Origin: Leeuwenhoekiella sp. MAR_2009_132
Lineage (GTDB): Bacteria > Bacteroidota > Bacteroidia > Flavobacteriales > Flavobacteriaceae
DNA: 64,000 nt
Assembly (NCBI RefSeq): GCF_000687915.1
Contig: NZ_JHZY01000002.1
Location: 186,001-250,000 of the forward strand
Direction of reading: 5' to 3'
A program made the position numbers and the translations under genes. Shown piece after piece: positions 8,502 to 17,204 of this stretch (position 1 is the stretch's first letter; the number at the start of each line of letters is the position of its first letter). The notes under the pieces are model-generated. The model saw only the letters and a program-made list of their open reading frames with translations. It searched no databases and had not been told where the DNA came from.

Positions 8502-9713
8502 ATGGGATTAAAAGAAAAATTACACGGAATTAAAGAAGATTTCAAAGGCAAAAAAATGGCACCTGCATTTAATGCATTGCATACATTTTTATATACGCCA
8601 GATGAAACTACGCACAGTGGTGGTCACGTGAGAGCGGTTGATGACTTAAAGCGTACAATGAATACGGTTATTATAGCCCTTTTGCCGGTTCTGGTTTGGG
8701 GTATTTTTAATGCGGGTTATCAGCATTATGCGGCAGTTGATGCTGCTCAGGGAGTACTAAGAGAAGCAAGTTTGTTTGGTAACTTTTTTACCTGGGATAA
8801 CTTTATTATGGGTGCCTGGACGGTTCTGCCACTTGTAATTGTTTCTTACGCGGTAGGTCTGGGTGTAGAATTTGTTTTTGCAGTTATTAAAGGGCACGAG
8901 GTAGAAGAAGGTTATCTAGTAACCGGAATGTTAGTGCCACTTATTGTACCTATAGATATTCCACTATGGATGCTTGCGATCGCAGTTATCTTTGGTGTTG
9001 TAATAGGTAAGGAAGTTTTTGGAGGAACAGGAATGAATATATTGAATCCTGCACTTACCATTAGAGCTTTCTTATTCTTTGCTTATCCTACCTGGATGAG
9101 TGGAGATCAGGTATGGGTTCACGGTGCTAAAGCAGCTGCTGGAGGTCCAGATGCTATATCAGGAGAAACTATTCTAGGTGCTTATGCACAGAATTCTTCA
9201 GTTATTTATGATTTCTCAGATAAGTTCTTTGGTTTTATACCGGGATCTGTAGGTGAGACTTCAACTTTTCTAATTATTATAGGAGGCCTTTTCCTTATGT
9301 TTTCTAAGATTGCAAGCTGGAGAATTATCCTAAGTGCTGTAGTAGGTGCTGCGGTTATGGGATTAATATTCAATGGTGTTGTTGATCAGGGATGGATTAC
9401 TGAAGGAAGCAACTTCTACGGTTTAATGAGTACGCCGTTCTGGGAGCACCTAATAATAGGAGGTATTGCTTTTGGTATTGTATATATGGCTACAGATCCT
9501 GTATCGGGTTCACAGACAAATACCGGTAAATACTGGTATGGTTTCTTAATCGGGTTTTTCTCAATTATGATTCGTGTATTTAACCCGGCTTATCCTGAAG
9601 GAGTATTTTTAGCAATCTTGTTAATGAATGTTTTTGCTCCTACTATAGATCATTACGTAGTACAGGCAAACGTGAAAAAACGTATGAAACGTTTAAAACT
9701 TAAAACTGCTTAA
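8502..9713 (+). CDS. nqrB: Na+-translocating NADH:quinone reductase subunit B
   Basis: 403 aa with about ten hydrophobic helices; a main membrane subunit and part of the Na+ channel and quinone site. NqrB carries FMN bound through a phosphoester to Thr; the corresponding motif here reads DAISGET (residues 217-223). The flavinylated residue would be Thr223, but Glu222 stands where other NqrB proteins usually have Ala (SGAT). The family motif GKEVFGGTGMN is at 169-179. Stop and the nqrC start are 2 bp apart, indicating translational coupling. Confidence 0.96.
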   Translation: MGLKEKLHGIKEDFKGKKMAPAFNALHTFLYTPDETTHSGGHVRAVDDLKRTMNTVIIALLPVLVWGIFNAGYQHYAAVDAAQGVLREASLFGNFFTWDNFIMGAWTVLPLVIVSYAVGLGVEFVFAVIKGHEVEEGYLVTGMLVPLIVPIDIPLWMLAIAVIFGVVIGKEVFGGTGMNILNPALTIRAFLFFAYPTWMSGDQVWVHGAKAAAGGPDAISGETILGAYAQNSSVIYDFSDKFFGFIPGSVGETSTFLIIIGGLFLMFSKIASWRIILSAVVGAAVMGLIFNGVVDQGWITEGSNFYGLMSTPFWEHLIIGGIAFGIVYMATDPVSGSQTNTGKYWYGFLIGFFSIMIRVFNPAYPEGVFLAILLMNVFAPTIDHYVVQANVKKRMKRLKLKTA

Positions 9714-9715
9714 TA

Positions 9716-10450
9716 ATGGCAAATACAGATAAAAATAGTTACACACTCATCTTCGCAGTAGTGATGGTGCTTGTAGTAGGTTCACTTCTTGCTTTTACGG
9801 CATCAAGCCTGAAGCCTGCAATTACTGAAAATGAGCGTTTTGAAAAACAACAGAATATTCTTTATGCAATGGGCATAAATGAGAATGTTGAAGGTTCGGT
9901 AAACTTTGTGCCTACTGCAAAGGTAGAAGCAGAGTTTAGTAAATATATTAAGGAGCAATTAGTTATTCAAAACGGTAAAATCTCAAAAGATTCTGCAGCC
10001 TATTTAATTGATCTTAAAGGTGAATTAGCTAAGGACAGTGAGGAGCGTAAGCTTCCCTTATTTGTAGGTGAGAAAGACGGTAAAGATTACTATATAATTC
10101 CATTATATGGTAAAGGTCTTTGGGATGCTATCTGGGGTTTTGTTGCTCTTGATGAAAATTATGTAGTTCAAGGTGTGTATTTTGATCACAAAGGTGAAAC
10201 TCCAGGACTTGGTGCTAATATAAAAGAGCGCTATTTTATGGATGACTTTACCGGTGAAGAGATTATGGCTGGGACACAATTTGAAGGGATTACTGTCGCA
10301 AAAGGTAATAACGACCCGCTTAATGATCGTAAAGATGATGGTAAAGTAGATGCTCTTGCTGGTGCAACAATCACCGGAAACGGAGTTACTGCGATGATCA
10401 ACAGCACAGTTAAATTATACATCCCTTATCTAAAAGACTTAAAAATATAA
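9716..10450 (+). CDS. nqrC: Na+-translocating NADH:quinone reductase subunit C
   Basis: 244 aa: one N-terminal membrane helix (about 10-30) and a periplasmic FMN-binding domain. The flavinylation motif DALAGAT is at 212-218, making Thr218 the probable FMN attachment site, installed by ApbE (encoded at 19153-20154). GETPGLGANI (160-169) is another conserved FMN-domain stretch. Only 2 bp separate it from its neighbours on either side. Length and motifs are normal. Confidence 0.96.
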   Translation: MANTDKNSYTLIFAVVMVLVVGSLLAFTASSLKPAITENERFEKQQNILYAMGINENVEGSVNFVPTAKVEAEFSKYIKEQLVIQNGKISKDSAAYLIDLKGELAKDSEERKLPLFVGEKDGKDYYIIPLYGKGLWDAIWGFVALDENYVVQGVYFDHKGETPGLGANIKERYFMDDFTGEEIMAGTQFEGITVAKGNNDPLNDRKDDGKVDALAGATITGNGVTAMINSTVKLYIPYLKDLKI

Positions 10451-10452
10451 TT

Positions 10453-11100
10453 ATGGCATTATTATCTAAAAAAGATAGAGGATTACTTTTAGACCCTCTT
10501 GCAGATAACAACCCTATTACAATTCAGGTATTGGGTATATGTTCAGCATTAGCAATTACTGCACAATTGAAAGCTTCTATCGTAATGGGACTTTCAGTAA
10601 TGTTTGTATTAGCAATGGGTAACGTTGTTATTTCTCTTATGCGAAATATCATTCCTTCAAAAATTAGAATTATTGTACAGCTTGTAGTTGTAGCTGCCTT
10701 AGTTATTATAGTTGATCAGGTTCTTAAAGCTTTTGCATATGAACTTAGTAAAACACTTTCTGTGTTTGTAGGTCTTATTATCACTAACTGTATCATTATG
10801 GGTCGTTTTGAAGCTTTCGCTTTAGGAAATAAACCCTGGAGATCTTTTCTTGATGGTATAGGTAACGCAGCAGGTTATGCTCTAATTCTTGTGATTGTAG
10901 GATTTTTTAGAGAGTTATTAGGTTCTGGTACTTTATTAGGATTTAAAGTTCTTGGAGATCCTATTGCTAAAACCGGTCTTTACGCTATAGGTTATGAGAA
11001 TAATGGGTTTATGTTACTTTCTCCAATGGCGCTAATTGTTGTAGGGATAATCATCTGGATTCAGCGTTCTAGAAACAGTGCATTAATCGAAGAAAATTAA
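10453..11100 (+). CDS. nqrD: Na+-translocating NADH:quinone reductase subunit D
   Basis: 215 aa, six predicted membrane helices; belongs to the paired NqrD/NqrE (RnfE/RnfA-like) family of inverted-topology subunits that help hold the intramembrane iron centre and the Na+ path. Family-typical segments include NPITIQVLGICSALA near 20-34 and ITNCIIMGRFEAFA near 109-122, which contains the Cys expected for the intramembrane Fe site. A 50-bp gap with a hairpin separates it from nqrE. Confidence 0.95.
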   Translation: MALLSKKDRGLLLDPLADNNPITIQVLGICSALAITAQLKASIVMGLSVMFVLAMGNVVISLMRNIIPSKIRIIVQLVVVAALVIIVDQVLKAFAYELSKTLSVFVGLIITNCIIMGRFEAFALGNKPWRSFLDGIGNAAGYALILVIVGFFRELLGSGTLLGFKVLGDPIAKTGLYAIGYENNGFMLLSPMALIVVGIIIWIQRSRNSALIEEN

Positions 11101-11110
11101 AGATTGTGAT

Positions 11111-11127
11111 TTGAGATTCTATCTCAA
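11111..11127 (+). repeat. Inverted repeat between nqrD and nqrE
   Basis: A perfect 7-bp inverted repeat (TTGAGAT / ATCTCAA) with loop TCT, in the only sizeable gap (50 bp) of the nqr operon. No T run follows, so it is not a standard terminator. It could be an mRNA stability or processing hairpin. Confidence 0.4.
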
Positions 11128-11150
11128 TTCTAACTTCTTATATAAAAAAA

Positions 11151-11879
11151 ATGGAACACGTAGAGTTATTTTTTAAGTCGATTTTCATTGACAACATGGT
11201 ATTTGCAACGTTCTTAGGAATGTGTTCTTATCTAGCTGTATCTAAAAAAGTTACTACAGCTGTAGGTCTTGGAGCTGCTGTAATTTTTGTACTTGCAGTT
11301 ACTGTACCTATGAACTGGTTATTAGATCAGTATGTATTGCGTCCCGGAGCCTTAAAATGGTTAGGAGAAGAATATGCAGCGTACGATTTAAGTTTCCTTT
11401 CCTTTATCCTATTTATTGCAACCATTGCAACAATGGTTCAGTTGGTAGAAATAGTAGTTGAGAAATTCGCCCCTGCACTATATACCTCTTTAGGGATTTT
11501 CTTACCGCTTATTGCTGTAAACTGTGCAATTTTAGGAGGGTCATTATTTATGCAGTCTAGAGATATTCAAACTTTAGGTCTTGCCTTTAACTATGGTTTA
11601 TCTTCCGGTATTGGTTGGTTCCTTGCAATTCTTGCAATTGCAGCTATACGTGAGAAAATACGTTACTCTAATGTACCTGCTCCCTTAAGAGGTTTAGGTA
11701 TAACTTTTATAATTACTGGTCTTATGGCTATTGGTTTTATGAGTTTTGGAGGAATGCTTACCGGTGGAGATGAGAAAACAGAAACTACTGATGAAGTAGC
11801 AAAAGTTGAAGTTCAAAACACAGAAGCAGATGCTGAAGTACCTTTAGCTGAAGTTTCTCAAGAAATAAACAACAAATAA
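11151..11879 (+). CDS. nqrE: Na+-translocating NADH:quinone reductase subunit E
   Basis: 242 aa; the RnfA-like partner of NqrD with six membrane helices. MCSYLAVSKK (24-33) and VNCAILGGSLFM (123-134) carry the conserved Cys residues expected near the intramembrane iron centre. The last 40 residues or so form an acidic tail (rich in Glu, Asp, Thr) after the final helix; many NqrE proteins end soon after that helix, so this looks like a lineage extension. It abuts nqrF (1-bp gap). Confidence 0.95.
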   Translation: MEHVELFFKSIFIDNMVFATFLGMCSYLAVSKKVTTAVGLGAAVIFVLAVTVPMNWLLDQYVLRPGALKWLGEEYAAYDLSFLSFILFIATIATMVQLVEIVVEKFAPALYTSLGIFLPLIAVNCAILGGSLFMQSRDIQTLGLAFNYGLSSGIGWFLAILAIAAIREKIRYSNVPAPLRGLGITFIITGLMAIGFMSFGGMLTGGDEKTETTDEVAKVEVQNTEADAEVPLAEVSQEINNK

Positions 11880-11880
11880 T

Positions 11881-13188
11881 ATGTTTTTAGCAGCAAGTAC
11901 AGGAGGAGTAATAGCGGCAACGGTAGTAGCCTTTTTAGTTTTGACTATTGTGTTAGTAGGTTTGCTACTTTTTGCAAAAGAAAAATTATCTCCATCAGGA
12001 CCCGTAACCATTACTATTAATGGTGAAAAGAAAGTTGAAGTAGATTCTGGTAGCTCACTGCTATCTACTTTAGGTGGTAAAAAAATATTCTTACCATCTG
12101 CATGTGGTGGTGGTGGTACATGCATTCAATGTGAATGCCACGTACTTGAAGGTGGTGGTGAAGCATTACCTACAGAAACCCCTCACTTTACACGTAAAGA
12201 ATTAGCCTCTGGAGCACGTCTTGCGTGCCAGGTTAAAGTGAAGCAAGATATGAATATCACAATACCAGAAGAGGTTTTTGGTATTAAAAAATGGGAAGCG
12301 ACTGTTGTACGTAATTACAACGTAGCATCATTTATTAAGGAGTTTGTAGTTGAAATCCCTGAGGATATGGACTATAAAGCTGGTGGATACATTCAGATTG
12401 AAATACCTGAAACTACAGTCAAGTTTTCCGATATGGACATCACTGCGCATCCAGAAGAGCATAGCGATCCTGATAAATTTAAAGAAGAGTGGGAGAAGTT
12501 TAAACTTTGGCCACTTGTAATGAAAAATACTGAAGTAGTAGAGCGTGCCTACTCAATGGCTTCATATCCTGCAGAAGGACGTGAAATTATGTTGAACGTG
12601 CGTATTGCAACACCACCTTTTGATCGTGCTAAAGGCGGTTGGATGGATGTTAATCCAGGTATTGCTTCTTCTTATATCTTTAGTAGAAAGAAAGGAGATA
12701 AGGTAACGATCTCTGGTCCTTATGGTGAGTTCTTTATCAACGAGTCTGAAGCAGAAATGCTTTATGTAGGTGGTGGAGCAGGTATGGCACCTATGCGTTC
12801 GCATTTGTATCACCTTTTCAAAACCTTAAAAACAGGTCGTAAAGTAACTTATTGGTACGGTGGTCGTTCTAAGCGTGAGCTTTTCTACCTGAAACATTTC
12901 CGTGATTTAGAGGCTGAGTTTGAAAACTTCAAGTTTTACCTGGTATTATCTGAACCTTTAGAAGAAGACAATTGGAATGTGAAGGCAGATATTGATAGCC
13001 CTGGAGATGGTTTTACCGGCTTTGTACATAATGCTGTTATAGAACAATACTTAAGTAAACACGAAGACCCTGAAGAAATCGAATTATATTTCTGCGGACC
13101 TCCACTGATGAACAAAGCAGTTCAGAAAATGGGTGAAGATTTTGGTATCCCTGATGAAAACATTCGTTTTGATGATTTTGGAGGATAA
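11881..13188 (+). CDS. nqrF: Na+-translocating NADH:quinone reductase subunit F
   Basis: 435 aa NADH-oxidising subunit. An N-terminal membrane helix is at about 10-32. The 2Fe-2S ferredoxin domain uses Cys75, Cys81, Cys84 and Cys116 (CGGGGTCIQC...ARLAC). The ferredoxin-NADP reductase-type domains follow, with FAD-binding RAYSMASYP, NADH-binding GGGAGMAPMRSH and the C-terminal CGPPLMNKAV. Electrons go NADH to FAD to 2Fe-2S to the membrane part. It is the last gene of the operon and is followed by a terminator. Confidence 0.97.
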   Translation: MFLAASTGGVIAATVVAFLVLTIVLVGLLLFAKEKLSPSGPVTITINGEKKVEVDSGSSLLSTLGGKKIFLPSACGGGGTCIQCECHVLEGGGEALPTETPHFTRKELASGARLACQVKVKQDMNITIPEEVFGIKKWEATVVRNYNVASFIKEFVVEIPEDMDYKAGGYIQIEIPETTVKFSDMDITAHPEEHSDPDKFKEEWEKFKLWPLVMKNTEVVERAYSMASYPAEGREIMLNVRIATPPFDRAKGGWMDVNPGIASSYIFSRKKGDKVTISGPYGEFFINESEAEMLYVGGGAGMAPMRSHLYHLFKTLKTGRKVTYWYGGRSKRELFYLKHFRDLEAEFENFKFYLVLSEPLEEDNWNVKADIDSPGDGFTGFVHNAVIEQYLSKHEDPEEIELYFCGPPLMNKAVQKMGEDFGIPDENIRFDDFGG

Positions 13189-13210
13189 TTTTCAATTTCT
13201 ATTATAAAGT

Positions 13211-13240
13211 AAAGCCGTTACGAAAGTAGCGGCTTTTTTT
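13211..13240 (+). terminator. Terminator of the nqr operon
   Basis: A 10-bp stem with one G-U pair (AAAGCCGTTA / TAGCGGCTTT), loop CGAAAG, then a T run. It sits 22 bp after the nqrF stop. The remaining 166 bp up to 13407 hold no feature I recognise apart from possible promoter DNA. Confidence 0.85.
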
Positions 13241-13406
13241 ATGCCTTATATTGGAAATCTACTTTAACGCTCAAAACATTCATTAATAGTTTGATTAAGT
13301 TTTTAGAATTACCGTTCCTGTATTCAAACAGTCGGTTAATCAATTGGGTCTGGTTTTTAGTTAGTTAGCGGTGCATCTTTGACCTGTATAATTAACAAAA
13401 CAACTT

Positions 13407-15155
13407 ATGAAAACTTCACTTAAACAATTGCTTTTCATTGCTATACTGGCAATAACTACTATCAGTCAGGCGCAGATTCACAATAACCAGTGGTTATTTA
13501 ATGCGCGGGTTGGATATGATTTTCCAACTTATGAAAACAACACACCTTACATAGATTACAAAGGTGGTTTAGACCTGGGTCTTTCCGTAGACTATTATTG
13601 GAATTGGTTTGGTATAGGTGCAGATGCAGACTATATCTGGAATAAACCGGAGAGCACCTATCCTACAGATAATTTATTCAGTTTGGGAAACATAGCCTTA
13701 ACAGATTTTTCTCTTTCAGAACAAAAAATAAACCGACTCTTTTATGGTATAGGACCCAGTTTTAGATATGTAAACCAAAATGGTCGCTTTAGCGCTGAGT
13801 TGAACTTGAGAGGAGGGCTCGCTAATATTAAGGGAGGACGCACAGAATTACGTGAGAATACCATAATTAATGATGTTCTAAACTTTCATTCCGGTTATGA
13901 TGATAAAAATGTATTAAGCGCTAAAGGGCAAATTAGAGCGATTTACTTTGTCAATAGCTGGTTGGGTTTACATGCAGGAGCGTATTATTTGCGTCATTTT
14001 AATGTAGAAGAGCAATTAGATCCTATTTATAACAGAACAGCCGGGTATTATCCTGTAATAGAAAACCAAGGAACCAATACTGTTGATCAAAACGCACTAA
14101 ACATTCGAGACGAATCCTGTGACTGCGATATTTATTCGGTTGGAGTTTTTGCGGGTATAACTGTAGCTTTCGGAAATAAAAAGGCAGCAGACGTATGTCC
14201 CGTATGTGGTGAAGATCACACACCGCATTGTTGCGCAACTTGTGGATGTACTGTTACTATAACTGCGAGAGATAAGTATACGCAGCAATTACTTACAAAT
14301 ACAGATGTGGTTCTTGAGGATGCTAACGGTACTATTACTCAGACTGGTACTACAAATTCCTATGGTGTTGTTGTTTTTCAGGAAGTAGCTACTTCAGATT
14401 ATGTGGTTAAAGGAAAACTGTATGAAGTAAATCTCGAGGAAACTACAATTGCTAAAGCCGAATTTGATATGTGTAAAAAGGAAGGTAAAGGTATTCAGAA
14501 GGAAATTATCTATACAGATGAGAATTTTATTTTAAGAGGAAACGTTGTAGAGTGTAATAAAAATGAAGGGATTCCGGGAGTAGATATTAGCTTAAAAGAT
14601 ACTAAAAGCCCATCACAAAAAAATACACTTTCTGATACAGATGGCAACTTTATATTCTATTTAAAGCAAGCTTCTGTGTATTCGGTTCAAGGAGCTAAAG
14701 ATGGTTACTTCTCAAATAAAGCAGAAGTTAATACTATAAACACAGATAGAAATACAGATCTATTTATAGATTTTGAAATGTGTGTTGATCCCTGCGGAAA
14801 AGCAATACGTCTTGACAATATTATTTTCAATTTAGATAAATGGGACATACTTCCTGCAGCTCGACCAGATCTTGATTATGTCGCTCAATTGATGCAAGAT
14901 AATCCTACAATCAAGGTTGAAATGTCATCGCATACAGACTCCCGCGGAAGCAATGCTTATAACCAGGAGCTTTCTCAAAAACGCGCTCAATCTACAGTAG
15001 ATTATTTACTGGCAAAAGGAATTTCTAGAGATCGTTTAATTGCTCGTGGAGCAGGAGAGACACAACTTCTCAATAGCTGCGCAGATGGCGTACAATGCAC
15101 AGAAGCCGAGCATACCATAAACCGAAGAACAGAATTTAAAGTTATTTGCTTCTAA
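13407..15155 (+). CDS. OmpA-family outer membrane protein with Cys-rich linker and two carboxypeptidase-regulatory-like domains
   Basis: 582 aa. Signal peptide 1-23 (ends SQAQ). Residues 24-256 look like an eight-stranded-type outer membrane barrel. A Cys-rich knuckle follows at 264-281 (CPVC, CC, CGC). Two Ig-like repeats resembling CarboxypepD regulatory domains lie at about 282-355 and 374-458. A C-terminal OmpA peptidoglycan-binding domain fills 463-582 (SSHTDSRG at 507-514, GAGETQ near 548). So it would span from outer membrane to cell wall. Likely paired Cys are also at 238/240, 460/463 and 558/564. It starts a block of envelope genes; precise role unknown. Confidence 0.85.
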   Translation: MKTSLKQLLFIAILAITTISQAQIHNNQWLFNARVGYDFPTYENNTPYIDYKGGLDLGLSVDYYWNWFGIGADADYIWNKPESTYPTDNLFSLGNIALTDFSLSEQKINRLFYGIGPSFRYVNQNGRFSAELNLRGGLANIKGGRTELRENTIINDVLNFHSGYDDKNVLSAKGQIRAIYFVNSWLGLHAGAYYLRHFNVEEQLDPIYNRTAGYYPVIENQGTNTVDQNALNIRDESCDCDIYSVGVFAGITVAFGNKKAADVCPVCGEDHTPHCCATCGCTVTITARDKYTQQLLTNTDVVLEDANGTITQTGTTNSYGVVVFQEVATSDYVVKGKLYEVNLEETTIAKAEFDMCKKEGKGIQKEIIYTDENFILRGNVVECNKNEGIPGVDISLKDTKSPSQKNTLSDTDGNFIFYLKQASVYSVQGAKDGYFSNKAEVNTINTDRNTDLFIDFEMCVDPCGKAIRLDNIIFNLDKWDILPAARPDLDYVAQLMQDNPTIKVEMSSHTDSRGSNAYNQELSQKRAQSTVDYLLAKGISRDRLIARGAGETQLLNSCADGVQCTEAEHTINRRTEFKVICF

Positions 15156-15159
15156 TTAG

Positions 15160-15183
15160 CCCAATTAATAACCCAATTAATAA
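15160..15183 (+). repeat. Short tandem repeat, two 12-bp units
   Basis: CCCAATTAATAA occurs twice in direct succession right after the OmpA stop codon. Probably a slippage product with no evident role. Confidence 0.6.
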
Positions 15184-15190
15184 CCTTAAT

Positions 15191-15214
15191 CAAAGCCGTC
15201 TTTCGGCGGCTTTG
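15191..15214 (+). terminator. Terminator after the OmpA gene
   Basis: An 8-bp stem CAAAGCCG / CGGCTTTG enclosing TCTTTCGG, followed by ATTTATT. The T tract is imperfect, so some read-through to the next gene is possible. Confidence 0.65.
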
Positions 15215-15235
15215 ATTTATTAAAAATATACGATT

Positions 15236-15943
15236 ATGAAAACTATAAAAAACTTCGTTTCACTATTTGTTTTACTCATTATGATCAGTAGTGCATTAAA
15301 CAGCTGCAAAGACGATGAGGAGTGTGCCTATATAATTTGTGAAGACAGCTTAGAACGTATTACAGATTTTGAGAATGATAGCTTAGGAAATACTCCAGAT
15401 TGGCAGGGAATCGCCTCTAGAGGAATATCTATAGTATCAAAAAATGGTAGTAATGTACTACAGGCCTTAGATGGTAGTGGTGCTTCTTATGTATATACTG
15501 AAACCATATTTCCATCAAATTTAATCGCAGCGGGTTGTGAACTTCAATATGAGGTAGAATATTTTGGAGGCAGCAGTAACCCTGTAGGTACTACAAATTC
15601 ATTAATTATTTATCAAGGAACCAGTATAAATACAGCTACAGTTTTAGCTTCATTTGTTTTAAACACGGCGTCCTTAGTGATTTCTAATGATCCACCTACA
15701 CAAATAAATGTACCTATGGAGTTGGCAACGCTTACTGCATTACCTTCAAATAGTTTTGGACAATGGGTTTTATCTGGTGCAAATACTACCACTCCAGCGG
15801 CAGATGCAGTATTGTTTAATAATTTAATACAGAATACTTCAGGACTGGGTTTCTATTTAGATTCTGGCGGAAATCCTGCAGAACAGTGGTGGTACGATAA
15901 TTTTACGTTTAAAAAATGCTGCTCTTTTGATACTAGTAAGTGA
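15236..15943 (+). CDS. Probable surface-exposed lipoprotein, unknown function
   Basis: 235 aa. Lipobox LNSC puts the lipidated Cys at 24. The next residues KDDEE resemble the Bacteroidetes lipoprotein export signal (Lys plus acidic residues), so it may be carried to the outer face of the cell. The rest (about 40-230) is rich in Ser/Thr/Gly/Asn and beta-prone, ending ...WWYDNFTFKKCC, which looks like a carbohydrate-binding-module-like jelly roll of extracellular proteins. No catalytic motif is seen. It lies between an OmpA protein and another lipoprotein on the same strand. Confidence 0.75.
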   Translation: MKTIKNFVSLFVLLIMISSALNSCKDDEECAYIICEDSLERITDFENDSLGNTPDWQGIASRGISIVSKNGSNVLQALDGSGASYVYTETIFPSNLIAAGCELQYEVEYFGGSSNPVGTTNSLIIYQGTSINTATVLASFVLNTASLVISNDPPTQINVPMELATLTALPSNSFGQWVLSGANTTTPAADAVLFNNLIQNTSGLGFYLDSGGNPAEQWWYDNFTFKKCCSFDTSK

Positions 15944-16037
15944 TTGAAATTTAAAGGAGTTTATCACGAGGTTGCTATGATATATCTTATTAAAAGTGAG
16001 TATATTATGTGCTATTAACCAACTAATTCTAATTATT

Positions 16038-16574
16038 ATGAAAATTATTAAAGCTTCCGCAGTTATTTTTTTTACCGCAGTATTATTTACCTCGTGTATA
16101 AGCATCAAAAACACAGAGGTAGCAAAGCCAGAGAATCTTATCACTAAAGAACGGGCAGATCAATTGCACGAGGCTTATCTCAACAATCAATATGCCTTTA
16201 TAAATAAAGAATTGGGTTCTGATAACCGTGATAACGTAGGTGCACTAGTTACAAATGTTGAAGATTTACAACTCTTTTTAGAGTCTATCATTGCATTAAA
16301 AAAGCAAGACAGTGTCGCAGCTGTAGGTATGTTTGTATATTTTGGCGCAGAAGAGTCAGGTAATGGTGTTTCTAAAAGCACTGTCTTTTTTGAAGCAGCC
16401 TATTCGCCAAAGACTAAAACTTCAAGAAGAGCCTCTGGAGGTGGAGCATCTTTTACGCCAGTTAATTTTATTACACTACCTCAAGATGATTCATTTTTAC
16501 CGGCAGGTGGCGATGGGGGGTACTACGATAAATTACACCCTGTGGGAACACGTAAAAAAGGATCAGGTAATTAA
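16038..16574 (+). CDS. Small lipoprotein of unknown function
   Basis: 178 aa from the ATG at 16038, chosen over an in-frame ATG 42 bp upstream because it puts a classical lipoprotein signal at the very N-terminus (MKIIKASAV...FTSC, Cys20). No domain recognised. Residues around 100-130 repeat AAVGMFVYFGAEESG-like beta segments, and the C-terminal part is Gly/Ser-rich (RRASGGGASF, AGGDGGYYD). Only 12 bp separate it from the membrane protein that precedes the histidine kinase, so it may be co-transcribed with that signalling module. Confidence 0.7.
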   Translation: MKIIKASAVIFFTAVLFTSCISIKNTEVAKPENLITKERADQLHEAYLNNQYAFINKELGSDNRDNVGALVTNVEDLQLFLESIIALKKQDSVAAVGMFVYFGAEESGNGVSKSTVFFEAAYSPKTKTSRRASGGGASFTPVNFITLPQDDSFLPAGGDGGYYDKLHPVGTRKKGSGN

Positions 16575-16586
16575 TTATTCAAGGCT

Positions 16587-17204
16587 ATGTTAATTCTAGA
16601 ATTTAGTGCTAAATTATTAATGGGTATTGCGTTAGTAATTGCTATTTGGAGACATAGCGAATTGAAAAAAAGTACTCAAAATCATTTTATTTATTTTTTA
16701 AGTATAATGATTGTTATTGAGTTTGGAGCAGAACTGTGTATAACTCTTTATGGCAATAATGTATTAATCTATAATTTTTATGATCTCTTCACCGGTATCT
16801 TCTTTTGCTACTGGTTTTATAGAATACTTTATAAAAAAATATGGGTTTATATAATAGTTACTTTACTTACAATATGTTTAGTTACAAGTATTTTAGTAGA
16901 AAACTGGTTGCTTGATTACAATGTAATTTTCCTTTTTTCTGTTACGATAGCATTGCTGGTATTGGTGTTTAGATTTTATATAGAATTTCTGAATAATGAT
17001 GATCTTATAGAGTTTAAGCAAAATCCTAAATTCTGGATTACCACAGGAATATTGATTTTCAATCTCGGGTATTTACCTATACAGGTCTACATTTCAAAAA
17101 TAAATGGAAGTTTAGCGCCTAGTTTATACATTGTGATAGCATTCTTAAATATTCCACTTTACGGGTGTATTATAACAGCTTTATTATGCCCACAGAAGAA
17201 TTAA
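16587..17204 (+). CDS. Seven-helix-type integral membrane protein
   Basis: 205 aa, nearly all hydrophobic, with about seven predicted helices (for example at 5-22, 33-52, 58-80, 84-104, 110-130, 145-165, 178-200). No known family named with confidence. Its 3' end overlaps the start of the histidine kinase gene by 19 bp, so the two are likely translationally coupled. The kinase has only a single helix, so this protein is a plausible sensor partner; that is inference from position only. Confidence 0.72.
   Translation: MLILEFSAKLLMGIALVIAIWRHSELKKSTQNHFIYFLSIMIVIEFGAELCITLYGNNVLIYNFYDLFTGIFFCYWFYRILYKKIWVYIIVTLLTICLVTSILVENWLLDYNVIFLFSVTIALLVLVFRFYIEFLNNDDLIEFKQNPKFWITTGILIFNLGYLPIQVYISKINGSLAPSLYIVIAFLNIPLYGCIITALLCPQKN

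Noticed and set aside
15160-15183. Tandem 12-mer as a regulatory repeat
   Set aside because: Only two units directly after a stop codon and before a terminator; no reason to expect function.
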